The notes under the pieces: generated by a model | Told to the model about the DNA's origin: nothing | Seen by the model: only the letters and a program-made list of their open reading frames with translations | The model's database searches: none | Program-made: the position numbers and the translations under genes | Part shown: in pieces, positions 48,496 through 60,223 of the stretch | Layout: the number at the start of each line of letters is the position of its first letter | Position numbering within the stretch: position 1 is the first letter of the stretch | Assembly: GCA_963920665.1 (NCBI GenBank) | Contig: OY987273.1 | Span: 11,224,501-11,288,500, forward strand | Reading direction: 5' to 3' | DNA length: 64,000 nt | Source of the DNA: Straminergon stramineum | Lineage: Eukaryota > Streptophyta > Bryopsida > Hypnales > Calliergonaceae

Positions 48496-49030
48496 TTAAC
48501 CTTTAGAAGGATTGAGGCACATTTCAGACAAAAGTTCTTTAAAAATGCACTTTTTAGGGCATTGAAAAAAAAATGCAGAAATAACCTTTTAAGAAAAATT
48601 CAAGTGTAAGAATTTGGATTATACCATTATGAGAATTTTTGCAAAAGAAACTTGGAAACTTTGATTGTATAGATTGAAAATTATAGTGTTTAAATTTAGA
48701 AGAATTTTTTTTTCCTTTACCTTGTTTGGAAGGGTCAACAAACTTTAACTCCTAGAGTAAGTTTTTTGCACTATACATGGTGTTGTTTTTATAGTTGCAT
48801 CCTATCACATGTTAGATATATACTTGATACATTTAGAAGTATTAAGAAAGAATTCTATATATGTTGCTTGAAGTTGCTTGAAAAGTTCAAGGCAACATAA
48901 CTTTTGATCAAGGCATCCAATTGTTCATAGCATGTAGCAAAATTTCATAAACATCTGACTAAAATGGATTGTACAATTATCCAAGATTTTTGGCGTACAT
49001 TGAACAACCATTTGGTCTTTTAGGGGTTAA
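48496..49030. mobile_element. piggyBac-like MITE 3 (TTAA-flanked), degenerate
   Basis: TTAA plus CCTTTAGAAGG at 48496 and CTTTTAGGGG plus TTAA at 49021-49030 form an imperfect inverted pair (about 11 of 15 bases including TTAA). The 527-bp interior is AT-rich and non-coding. Its size and end pattern match the two better copies, but this one is uncertain on its own. Confidence 0.4.
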
Positions 49031-50230
49031 TTAAGCATCATGGGGCCATGTGATGGGTCTTATATGAAGAAAAGAGAAAAAGGAACTCTACTTGCTAGTT
49101 TTGTTTGAACTACCATATATAATATTCATTGATGTAGAGGTTGCCAAGGTGGCTATAGTGTAGCTAGATAGAATGTGAGATGATTGTTTAGACATAAAAG
49201 AAGCTCTAAATATCCTTGCCAAAGTTCTTGTATAACTATTTTACAAAGCATCTGCTACCTTGGCTACCATTATTTATCATCTAACATGCCCTACCAAGAT
49301 ACCCAACTAGTCCTATTTGACAACTATGTCAATATGCACACCAACCACCCCTCATCCCTAAATCCAAGACCAAATTGAAGAATTACCTCATTGTCTAGAG
49401 TGGAAGCTACCCAAAAGATGGTATGGAGATAGAAGATGAGGGACATATTAGAAGTCAAAAGGAGAGCTACAAGAACATGAGGGAACTCCCAGGAATGCTT
49501 CTTGTTGGTTTGCTACTATATAAGGAAAACCAGTCTATGATAGGCAAATTGTCCATAAGATATCTAGAAAATAATCCATTCTACTCTTGCATCAACCTAT
49601 AACTATTTTTTTCTAGTAAATGATATTTGGGCTACATTAAGGGAGTCGACCCATTTCTGACCACTTAAGCAGATACACAAACTGTAAGAGAGGTTTCAAC
49701 AATGGGGAAATTTCCCCATGAACAAAAATAGAGTTCATAAGATTTCCATAATTTTTCAGATTTTTTTTCTCAAAAAATAATTACTAAGAATTCTTAAGCT
49801 GAAGATTTTGTTCTACCCATATTGGTCATATAGACCTTCCTATTTTTGACCAAAGGTTGGTTGCAAAATCCAACAAAGGCTGGGTCCAAATTTGAGAGTC
49901 TTGTAGCCAATTATAATGCACCACCATTACGTGGGAACTGTGCCAACATTAACTGTTGCTAATCACCTATTGATTGAAATTACTCCATCCTATGTTGCCA
50001 AACTGGGTCTGCACTTAGTAATGGGCCAACTCCCTTAGGTTGAATTGATCTCCATGATCAATGTCTTGGATGATAGCGATGGAGTAATTATTGACTACAA
50101 TAGGAACTTCAACCTTTTCAATGTAAACTCATCACAAGAAGTGACCTTTTTAAGCCTTCATGTTGTGACCATGTTAGAAAATAATTTGTTTGCTTTAGGT
50201 GAATAATATGACCATTATGGATATACAAGT
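49031..50230. other. Non-coding stretch between MITE 3 and the NERD-like gene
   Basis: No gene recognised. A loosely conserved frame near 49930-50110 (LLIEITPSYVAKLGL-like words) could be a remnant of a retroelement aspartic protease or similar, but it is too short to support. Confidence 0.35.
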
Positions 50231-51254
50231 ATAAATGAAGCTTTGCACTCTCCTTCGAACCCTTCTCTTTCTAAGCAGTTCAGCTCCTCGATATGCTTCT
50301 CTGCAGAACACTCTTCATTCAAACAAGAACTTGGATCGAGTTTACATTGCCCACTTGGTCTGCATTCGTCTCAAACACCTCGTTTGCCTATTTTCTTTGA
50401 AAATAATGTACCAGTATTACTCCGGGTCATGCATGCTGTGGTGGTAACCACAACGAGGCTTTTGATGCACACTCAGTTCCAGATAGAGCTTGCAACATGA
50501 GCTTTTGGTCATATGCAAATCATTCAGCCACTCATTCATCAAGCACCTTGTAGGGATCAAAGACAGGTATGACGTCTTGGTGACAATGGCCGGCGTTGAC
50601 CTAAATTACTGGACAAAAAGAGCTATTAGTGAAAAATCAAAGGCTAGTCACGTCTACTTTTGCTCATCCTTCTTTGCTCAGACTCATCTTTGAAACGACA
50701 CCAATCCAAAGGTGAAAAATCGGTACACGCAGCACCAACTGTCATGGAGCGTTCAAGCTGCTCTCATTGCAACTGTACACTTGTACAGCACAGTGCTGCC
50801 TTCAACAAACCCAAGTTGCCAAGACCCAGAAAATAAAGCTCATGGCATATGAGATATATTTATTGGAGTCTTCCGGATCTTCACTTGGACTTTCTGCAGA
50901 CTATACAAACTCTGGGTCAGACTATACAAACTCTGGGTCAATCCTGTGCCTCTCTAAGGATGAGTGCTGGCTGCCTCGACGACTCATAGGCATTCCGCTG
51001 CGAAAAAACTCTACTCTTCGCATGACTTGCAACCGTTCTACCTACATCGCCCATTCTGCAGCTGACCTACATGAATGGATTCCTGACGAGACTTTCCACT
51101 GAACTTCTTCTCGAATTCATATCATCCTACCAGCTGTACTGTACCGATTCTTCTCTCCAGTCACGCCCCAGTGATGTCACCTCGTCCAGTCCATTTCAGC
51201 AATAAATATGCCACAACAAAAAATTTACCCAAGGACCAGAACACTGGGCTTCTC
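50231..51254 (-). other. Probable 3' untranslated region of the NERD-like gene
   Basis: GC content rises here to the level of the adjacent host gene, in contrast to the AT-rich repeats further left, and stays continuous up to the stop at 51255. On the minus strand an AATAAA signal appears at about 50858-50863. A perfect 21-bp direct duplication (GACTATACAAACTCTGGGTCA) lies at 50899-50940. Plus-strand frames of 60-110 residues occur here but have no motifs. The extent is inferred from composition. Confidence 0.4.
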
Positions 51255-54200
51255 TCAACCGTGCCAGAACTCACACGCATCCCCTCTCTTGCAGTACCCC
51301 TTCGCATAGAACCTACATGGCACATCTTTCTTTGATCCTCTCGGTACCCTTACACTTCGGGACCCATCACGAACCGCCGCAGCATCATGGTCGCGACCAG
51401 AGCTGCTCCGACTGTACGAGTTCTTTCCGCTCTCACTTCCTCCCCAGCTGCTCCCATCTGTACCTTTTCGAGAAGAGCCCCACGTATCCGCCTCTGCACG
51501 TGACCGAGAACCACTCCATTCATCAACTCGTCCTGCACCCAAAGGAGCGCCACTATAGCTGCTTTGACCTCTCGCCCAATTACGACCTCGCTCCACCGTG
51601 TCACGAGAATCCCAATCGGCACCACCCACCGCTTGAACCTGCTCTGCCCGACTTGCAGAATGTTCCGAGTCACCGCCACTCCAACTTGAACCACCCCAAT
51701 GGATTGGAGACTCACCCACTACGACGTCTCTTGACTTGCTCCTAGGCGCTGCCCACAACTCCTCCTTGAACCTCCCGGCCAGTGCATCCGTCAGCAGCAC
51801 TGAGTTCTCTTGCACCTGACCCGTCTTCCAGATTGTCAGGTTCACAGGGAACAATCCCGTCGTGCTCCACTTCCTCAACTGTTCCATCGTGAAAGGGCCT
51901 TGCGACATCCCTGTCGGATCATGGTAGTGCCACAGCTTCTCCTTCTCTAATGCAGTCAAGTTCGGCAAACTTGGACTCGCCGCACAAAAACCGGACGCAG
52001 AGCTGCTCATAGTAGTCAAAGGAACGGCATCCCCTCTAGTACTTCCCCATTCGGATCTGGCCTGTCCAAATACTGGAGTGGAGCCGGCTCTGGCTTCTCC
52101 ACGACCATATTTCAGATCACCCGGCTCCGCAGTCCATTGATCCATGTCGCTCCGTCCACCATTGCCGTTCCAGTTGAATCCGTCACCCCGGGTGCGATCC
52201 CTCTCCCACTCCTTGTCCCAATTTCGAGGCCTATCCCTTTCATCGTTGTTAAGCAACTTCCCATCCAAGCCAAAAGCAGACTCCCGACCTAATCCTATCT
52301 TCTCGCTACTCCGCCCTCCCTCATATCCAACGCGACCGTAACCTCTGCTGCGTCCTGTCTCTTCCCAAGATGATTTCGATCTCTGATTGTCAAAATCTCC
52401 TTTCCTGCCTAAATAAACAGACTCCTCCAGTTTGGAACCGTCCCAGTTACTCGGACCACTTCCGGTACCCTTTTCCCAACCACCTCTTGGGGAAACCTTC
52501 GTCCGAAACTTCCGACTACCTCCTGCGACACAAAAAGCACTATCAGCTAGAGCTTCCTAATTGCAACTCTACCTGGGTACAAGGTGAATGACCCTCCTGT
52601 AAACAGACTCCAACCCTGAGTCGATTCTCTTAAGTAAATCGCTTATTTCATTCTTCTAGACCCTCCCAAGATGATGAACAATACCTTGAAGCGGTGAAAT
52701 GTCGTTCACATCTGACTCATATCCAGGATCCATGTGTGGGTCTGCTGTCACTTCGGGCCTAGCCTGAAGCTTCGCTGCACGAAAGGCTGGACTGCCCAAG
52801 TCTTGTAGTTTTTCCACGCACTCCCTCAACGTAAGCCGAAGTTCTAGGTCAAGGCAAAACATAGCCCAAGCACACACCCTAAAATGAACCTCTAAGCTTG
52901 CCATACCTCACATTAATCCAAAAAAGTTTGCCCAGCTTGACTTTATCACCAATTCCAGTCGAAATGCAATGCCTCCTTCAACTGCTTCATATAGTACGTG
53001 TCTTCTTAAAATACTGAAATCATATCCTCAACTCCTTGATATTCATTATTTATAACATGAACAATCATATGAGTAATCATGCAGCCGATCAAAAAGGATA
53101 TTCCTTCTTTCGTCCCTTCTCGCTGGCACGATCCCGAAGATTGATAAGACGTTGCCTCTCGTTCTCAAACCACTAAGGTCCACACACATCACGTTCAGTG
53201 TTAAATGGTACAACTTTCCGAAGCAAATAAGAACCATCTTTCATCCATGATACTGGTTGAAGCTACTACCCATAACATCCAGGTACGAAACATCTCCAAG
53301 CACCTCAGCCCACGCCTCCGCCTCGAGAGATGATATTCTTACAGCGTCCAAAAAACTGCCTACTGCATCTCAAACTATTCAACGTCCTTCTGTTCCTCCA
53401 ACTGCAACTTTCCAACCCGACTTGACCTCTACGTTCACCCAAATCCAATAGTCAGTAACTTACATCGTTCACTTTGGCCTCCCGCAGAGCGATAGCTTTC
53501 TCCTCCACTTGACCCTGAACAAGATGCAAATCACATTATGAAAGCAAGATAGCATCTCCAAAACTAGCAAGTGATCCTACACAACTAGAAATGAGAGACG
53601 TTTGCTACATAAATGAGTGAGCCCAGAATATATACCACTGTCAGCGCCTTGATGAACCCGCATTTGATGCTCTGACGCAATCGCTGGCATTCTTCCTACA
53701 ACAGAAACCAGGCAAACTCAATGGGGCGGTGCTCCAGCAATCCGAAGCTAAGCGCTGGGCACTACAAAACCAGTACTTAACAGCATGAACTGCGAAAAGT
53801 AAAGAAGACAAGTCTAAGAGGAGCAGATAACACGGAAGGTCGAGATGTTAACTATGGCGAAGGAACTTGTTTGAACAACAAACGCACACTACAACCTGCG
53901 GTCACTACATACTTCCACCAGAAAGTTAGTTGGAGAAGAAAACTTACCTCAGTGAAGTCTTGATTAGACACAAGGTCGACTGTTACGTCCTCTTTCTTCT
54001 GCAGGTTCAATATCTCCAACACTATATTCGTCATTTTCGTTCCTGCCTTGTAACTCTCCTCTCCAAATCGTGTTCCTGCAACCACAGAAGCAAGCAAGCA
54101 ATCTGCTTACTCTATGCCACACCCTAAACAAAGTTGAACTCAACTGGCAACACAGCTTGGCAATCAAAACTGGATACCACAACACCCTAAAAACAACACA

Positions 54201-57200
54201 CTGTCCTAACTAACCTGTCACCAGAACGAGTCTGTAGGTCGTCTCCGTCTTAGTCGATATTCCCGGAACTCGTATTCTCACAAACGTATCCACCACTTTA
54301 TTGTCAAACTCCGGATCCTCAAGCAGATCTCTCAGAAGTGCTCTCCGCAGGTATATCAAGTCAATGTTCTTAGGAGTGATGGCGGCGTATTCGCCGCTGT
54401 TTGGCCTCTCAAACTTCTCGTCTACGGGTCTCCGACCTCTTCGCCGCTCCTTTGGAACATTAGTGCCCAGTTTGTCATCGTTGCCGTCCATGCCAACCGC
54501 GTCTTCCTCAGTCATTGCATTGGGATCGCTCTGTACATCCTTGCTCTTGCTGCTATCTATGGAGCCCCTTGCTGGAAAGTGTACCTGCAAATGCTTGAAC
54601 ATCTCGAACTGCCCGACCGACTCCTTTCCAAATATGCTCTTCAGCCGATCGTCACAATTTATCTGGCTGCTTTTACGTGGGTCCTGCAGCTTGTGACGCT
54701 TGATGTAGCTCCACAGTAATTTGTTCACGGCAAACCTCGAAAGAGGCTTAGTTGGATCCTCATTCATGTGCTCTATAAAGTCCAGGAGCTCCTTGGATGC
54801 CCAGCTCTCAAACTTCTGAGACCTGAATACTTGCAGCAGCTCCTGGTGTCCCTCATATTCATCTTCTGGATTCATGTCCTCGTCCATTACATCGGAACCC
54901 ATGCGATTCTTGTTCGCTCTTCTCTTCGTCCCGGCAGCACCCACCGACTCAGAGTTGTCATGATCGGATTCATCTGTTCCTTTGTCGGACTCGTCATTCT
55001 CGGTGCGATCTTCTGATTCCGAACCACCGTGGTTCAGCATACTACCGTTCCCACCCACGGGCTTTCCATCCTTATCCAACTCAGGAACTACCAACGAAAG
55101 CCTCCTCTTAAGATCTTCCCAGTATTCCTTGAACAAGCATTCGTATGTTTCTTGGTCCTCGAAGTCCACCTCCACCTACACAATAACACGAACGCCCAAG
55201 TACCGCCTGGGCATTAGCACGGTACCTGGATGTACCACGCGAAAATGTACCACATGAACACATGAAATCTACCCCTTACTCTCCATAACATGTCTCCATG
55301 GTCGGGTAGTCCCCGAGGATAAACGTGTTGCCCTCCACAGAAAATCACTTTAACGAACCGTCCAGTGAACAAACAGCACAAAATACGAATAAAGCCCCAA
55401 CTCTTAACAGATTCATCGCCAAATTTTATTCGAGCCTGAGGCTCCTGGAACAGCTCCCAATTACCACGCTACCAACTTTCCCGTCATGAGAAAATAGTCA
55501 TCATACCCCATCCGCGTTAATGGTCTCGTTCCGTTCGATCATGCTCACTATCGGCAAACAGTCCTCGCACAAACCCTTCCGTTTGCGAAGCAAAAGAAAC
55601 TCTGCTTTGTCAATGCAGATTCCGCAGTAAGCCGTAGGACATGTATAACACTGAAAGCTGCCAGTCTTTGTACAAACGGAGCAGAAGTGCCATCCTGAGA
55701 AAGAAAAAGCCAGTCAACATCATCTACTGTCATGGAACTGTAGCAGCCACGGGAACATTGACGGGGTTAGGACCCGTGCACCCCGTCCAGACCTCCAAAG
55801 AGAGCACTAAGCTACTCCTACGGGCTCATGTCCATTTAGAGATTCGACACTCAGCGCTGCCAATAAATATGTCACATTAGCCTCGTATAAAATTCTAGTC
55901 TTGATCAAATGATGGCAACACAATGCCTACAAGGCTAACTAGAATAGTCAATGGTGCACCCCGAAACGATCAATTTCTCAGATTAGAGACTACTGGTTCG
56001 TATTCATAGGCGTCTCAATTGCCGATGATACTCCTGGTCCTTAAGACAAGCACACGACACAACATAAATTGAGTCAAGATAGGGGTGCCAAGAATCTGCA
56101 AGATTCGTGGACGCATACCGCATAGCCATGCCCCTTTCTTCTTGAAGAACGCGGCGTCGCGCCCTATGCAGCTCAAATGATACGCTTTCGGACAAGATCT
56201 GCAACCCAGTTGCAAACGCAATCGTCAGCCTTCGCACTTTCAGAAACACCAAAATCTAGGTTCTTCATTTAACTCATATTGACAAAACCATCGGTAGCAA
56301 TAGTCCTGGACACATTCATAACTGTCAACAACATCGTCTCCCAAATGCAATCGCACCACACCTGCGGTCACAGAGCACCAGATCTCCCCCGTCGAAGCAG
56401 ATGAAACAGACATCCTCCTCGTCTTTCTTCCTCTCATCCCCTGGAATCATCTTTCTGCTCAGCTTCCTCTGCCGTTCCGGCGACAACAGGTCTAGAGCAC
56501 GTTTCTTTTCGTTTTGCGATTCCTTGTATAGCTCGTCCTGCTGCTGCTCGCCTCTTCCGGTACCCAACAACCGCGCCTGCTCTTCTCTTTCCGAAGCTTC
56601 ATACAATTCCATATCCCGTTCTAACTCCGTACTCTCCGCTTTAAATGGGAAGCCTTCAGCAACAAGCTTCTTCGCATCCACCACTATGCCCCTGACCATG
56701 TTAGGACGGCTTCGGCTTCCAATTGATTCCTCGGTCCGGCCGGGAGGTTGCCCCAACTCACTGGAATCATTTGCAAAGTGCACGGCCTCAGGTTCTCGAT
56801 GCATGACGGCACGGGAAGACTCGTGCTCGTATCCCAACATGAAACTCGTGCTGCACGCGACCATAGTCACCAGTTTAGCCTCACCGTCGTGCAGGGACTG
56901 AGCCTCTTCCGCTTTCACGATGCGGAAGGCCGTCTCGTTGGACTGGACGTCTTCAGCGAATTTCAGTGCCTCTGGCTGCTCATTCATGCGAAGATTTGGT
57001 CCTGGAACTGCTCTTCCCACCACTTCAACTTTCGCGATGATTTCTTGCGGCACTTCGGAAACTTGAGCCGCTCGTAGATGTACGCAATTCAAAAGTGTGG
57101 GGCTTGCCACTTCGCCAGTCATCACTTCGCTCAGATTTTCTATCTCGAGATTTGGTATCTCATTCAGACCAGTCACATCCTCTTTTAAAAATGCAATTGC

Positions 57201-57602
57201 TCTGGGTGCTGCGATGTCAGCCGCTTGGATCTCGACCGGATCACTCTCAGTCGCGACTTCGGATTCACTTGCCGACTTGATAATTACGGTGCTCAACATA
57301 GTGTCTACCTTGGTAGAAACTTTCATGTCAAACTCGGGAGTGGCCGAGGCCATGGCAGTCGTCATCGGCCCCTTAACGACAAACCTGTTTCTTTTCGCTA
57401 ATTCGTCCCTCACATCCATGGAGTATACATCTTCCTCCTCAACTACTTCGCCGTTGTCGACTCCACCCACCAAAGCATTTTCACCGGTCATCACTTCTCT
57501 CGTGCCATCTTCTGAAACTAAGACTACAGCCCGCACTGCGTCATCGCCGTGCTTATCCATCGGCGAAGACGGTCCCTGTTCCACATGACTCCCGTTTTCC
57601 AT
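51255..57602 (-). CDS. NERD-like chromatin protein (PHD-SWIB-Plus3-GYF-CCCH)
   Basis: Ten coding exons join in frame to 1397 residues: 57602-56362, 56198-56119, 55694-55507, 55175-54215, 54075-53948, 53695-53636, 53514-53464, 53172-53102, 52830-52685, 52522-51255. Domains in order: PHD finger from about residue 395 (CFICFDGGDLVLCDR, then CPKAYHLSC and HFCSVCTKTG); SWIB/MDM2 about 630-703; Plus3 about 764-890 (GEYAAITPKNIDLIYLRR, VTG, SYKAGTKMTN); GYF about 1170-1225 (WHYHDPTGMSQGPF); and a CCCH finger ending the protein (CRFYAKGYCKRGDACEFWH). This exact order defines the plant NERD / zinc finger CCCH 19/44 family, which in Arabidopsis binds histone H3 and AGO2 and acts in RNA-directed DNA methylation. 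The start is the ATG opening MENGSHVEQG; a longer frame upstream begins with GTG. All splice sites are GT-AG except the AT-AC intron 52831-53101. It looks intact and is probably the only functional gene here. Confidence 0.92.
52831..53101 (-). other. U12-type AT-AC intron of the NERD-like gene
   Basis: On the minus strand the intron starts ATATCCTTTTT, the exact U12 (minor spliceosome) 5' consensus, and ends TTCGGCTTAC. A U12 branch-site match GCCTTGAC lies about 18 bases before the end. Joining GA to G makes the codon for Glu and gives KGRKKELRECVEKLQ, the sequence expected in this family. No GT-AG alternative keeps that frame. Confidence 0.85.
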
Positions 57603-58095
57603 ATTTTCGTCCCGCTGTCTTCCTTGCGGGAAAATCTGGAATGATAAAACCCTGCGGCACCCACGCACAGTTCCCGATCAAACTTCTAAAGTGACCATGC
57701 CATAAGGCGAGGGGCCCTCGCACCTACAGAGCCCGAGGTCCTAACCATCACGATGACTACAGTGCCCCTATCGAGCTAGCGGTGCAATGGCTCACGGGTG
57801 CAATTTCAGATAAGTTATAGATACGTCTAGAGCCCGCAACGCCAAGAGCCTTTCAGCTTGGTGGAGCACGTTTCGGTGTGCTTCAAGCATTTAGGGTTTC
57901 AAACTTTTGCCTATCAACAAACGGGGAGCTGGTGCCCGACGGCTGGGCCGGCCAGCTCGTGCAGCAACTCCAGCGGGGTACACTTTTGTCGGTCCGGGCA
58001 CTCAAAAAAATTCGTCCTCTCAAAATCTGTCTGCCCTCCCGCTCAAGTGCTCCCACGGTTTTCATATTCCCACCAGGATCTCTTCTCCTCTTCCG
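57603..58095 (-). promoter_or_regulatory. 5' flank of the NERD-like gene
   Basis: About 500 bp of GC-balanced sequence between the start codon and a TTAA-flanked MITE. It presumably holds the 5' untranslated region and core promoter. No TATA box is evident and further upstream non-coding exons cannot be excluded. Confidence 0.4.
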
Positions 58096-59061
58096 TTAAC
58101 CCCTCACCGCCAAAGGGGATCAAAAGTGTCCTCATGTCAAATTCAAAGTGTTGTAACTTTTGCATCCGATGTCCAAATTCAATCAAACTTGTTGAAAAAT
58201 TTGTGCTCTCTCCTCTAGTTCGTGTGGTAAAATTTTCAGATTAATCCAAGATGTATCGAATTTTTGGAAGCCAATGTAAGTTTACAAGTTCAATTTGAGT
58301 TCACCAAATTGCATTTGATGGCTTTAACTTCAGGGGCTTGTATCTCCTTCATCCAATGTTTGTTTTCAATAAAATTTGTTGGGTTGTATTCCCCTTGAAA
58401 TTTAGATATTGTGGTAGAATTTTCATGTCAATCCAAGTTGTTTTGAATGTCTAAGAGCAATTTGAAGTTCAAAATCCCGACATTTTAGGATTACAATGAA
58501 CTTCAGTGGCTTGTTTCTTCTTCATACAATGTTTGTTTTCAATAAAAACTTTTGGAAGAGTTGCGCTTACTGGTCTAGTTTGTGTGTTTAAAATTTCATA
58601 TTAATCCAAGAAGTTAAGAGTGATTGAGAAGCATTTTAGTAGATTGGGGTTTGTTTTTGATGTGTTTTTGGCAACTTTTCTTGCTATTTTTTGACATTTC
58701 AAATCCATTTTGCAAACAAAATAAGTCAATTGAATGATATTTTTTTTCATCTATGTGTTTTTATGCTGATTTTGAATCACTTTATAGTTTAAAGTTTCTT
58801 TGTTTGAGTAGAATTAGAAACCAAATTTCACCTCCAAATGTATTTTTAGGAAAATTTTAGCATCTTTTTTCAATAGTAAAACATTATAATCTTGCAATCT
58901 ATGTAGTCAAATGACACCAAATTTGATGCACATCATCTACAACAAGTGCACTACAAGATTGTATAGTTGAAATCTCTATAACTTAGTGAAAACTATATCT
59001 ATAACACTTCGAAAGAAATGTTGTTTTGAACTTGTTCAAGCCTTAGGCAGTGAGGGGTTAA
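58096..59061. mobile_element. piggyBac-like MITE 2 (TTAA-flanked), upstream of the NERD-like gene
   Basis: TTAA (58096-58099) is followed by CCCCTCACCGCCAAAGG, and CCTTAGGCAGTGAGGGG is followed by TTAA (59058-59061). The inverted ends match at 15 of 17 bases. The 958-bp interior is AT-rich, contains several loosely repeated CATCCAATGTTTGTTTTCAA-type words and encodes nothing recognisable. It sits about 500 bp upstream of the host gene start. Confidence 0.65.
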
Positions 59062-59484
59062 CCCATTAAGGTCTGGTCAACCACTTTAGGGGCGAAATTG
59101 TCACTTTTTCAAGGTAGGTAGAGTTTGATAAAGAATTTGGGGTTAGTTGAAAGGAGATGGGTCGTAGGGAATTTTGAAATGAACAAATTGGAACAAATTG
59201 CAGGAATTTCTATGCAAGCATGTGGTTTAGGGATTCAAAAATCAAATGAAATCCAAGTTGAAAATATGGAAATCAATGCAGAAATACAACCATAAAGGAA
59301 AAAGAACTAAGACAATGTATTTGTAAACAAGCCCTTCACTAACAAAAGGATGAGGCTAGGAGTTGAGAACTTGCAAGGAAACGCAAAATGAAGAATTTAA
59401 AAAAATTTAAATGGAATCCGACCATATGTAAATTGCCATGTAGCAATTGCCACATCATCATTAAATCATCACATGGTAAATGTC
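59062..59484. other. Non-coding gap between MITE 2 and hAT copy B
   Basis: AT-rich, no gene or repeat recognised. The last eight bases (59477-59484, TAAATGTC) would be the left target duplication of the hAT copy, but the right one is outside the window. Confidence 0.45.
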
Positions 59485-60223
59485 CAAGGTTGTCCTGGAT
59501 GTATGTCTATAGTGAAATCATGTCCAAAAATCGGATGCCCAATTTCAATGGACAAAGGTGACGTAGTCGAACGCTGCCTAGTCGCAATCCAGGGGGTAGA
59601 CGGGCACATGGGGTGAATGCATTTTGGGGGGGTTAAGCAAGGGTGATGCCCAATTGCTTGGAAAAAAAATGTACAGCTTGAATCGTGTCGAGAAAAAAAG
59701 GAAGTAAATGTGTTAAAAAATGCCATGAAGTATTATAGTCAACACATACAAAAATTGCATACTGGAAATTGCATACTCAATGTTGGCCTCCTTTGATACA
59801 AGTATGCAAGTGCCCAAATTGAAGGAGTTAAAAAACTCAAAACCTTATTGAAAGAAAGGCCACATAACCATCGGTCCAAAAAAAAAACATAGGGTGAGTG
59901 TGACATACTGACATTTGCAAATTTAAGTTTTGTTGCAAGGTTAGTTACTAATTTCATAGAATTCTATTGCTTTAGAAATTATCTTGTTTAATTTATTTAA
60001 AATTCATAACAAAAAATCACATAATGAACTGAATGAAAATTTCTTGAATGTTGTTCGAAAAACAAAAGATTTTCTTGAATGTCACTTGGAACAAAAACTA
60101 GACAAGTAATTCAAGTAAGGGAATTGGATAGTGTCATATATTTCTTCAAGATAAATTGAACAACTTGTACTACTAACATTTCTTAGCTCAATATCTCTTT
60201 GAATCAAAAGAATTTGAACACCT

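Noticed and set aside
50235..51102. Plus-strand frames next to the end of the NERD-like gene as separate genes
   Set aside because: No motif, overlapping frames on the same stretch, and composition that continues from the opposite-strand gene. 3' untranslated sequence explains them better, though the in-frame 21-bp duplication leaves a small doubt.
52831..52905. AC splice site placed at CTAGAAC or a coding start in this stretch
   Set aside because: Those choices put the downstream Glu-Cys-Val-Glu-Lys-Leu block out of frame or add residues absent from the family; only the later TTAC site restores it.
57603..57668. Longer N terminus of the NERD-like protein from 57668
   Set aside because: That codon is GTG; the first ATG in frame is at 57602 and opens a plausible acidic N terminus.
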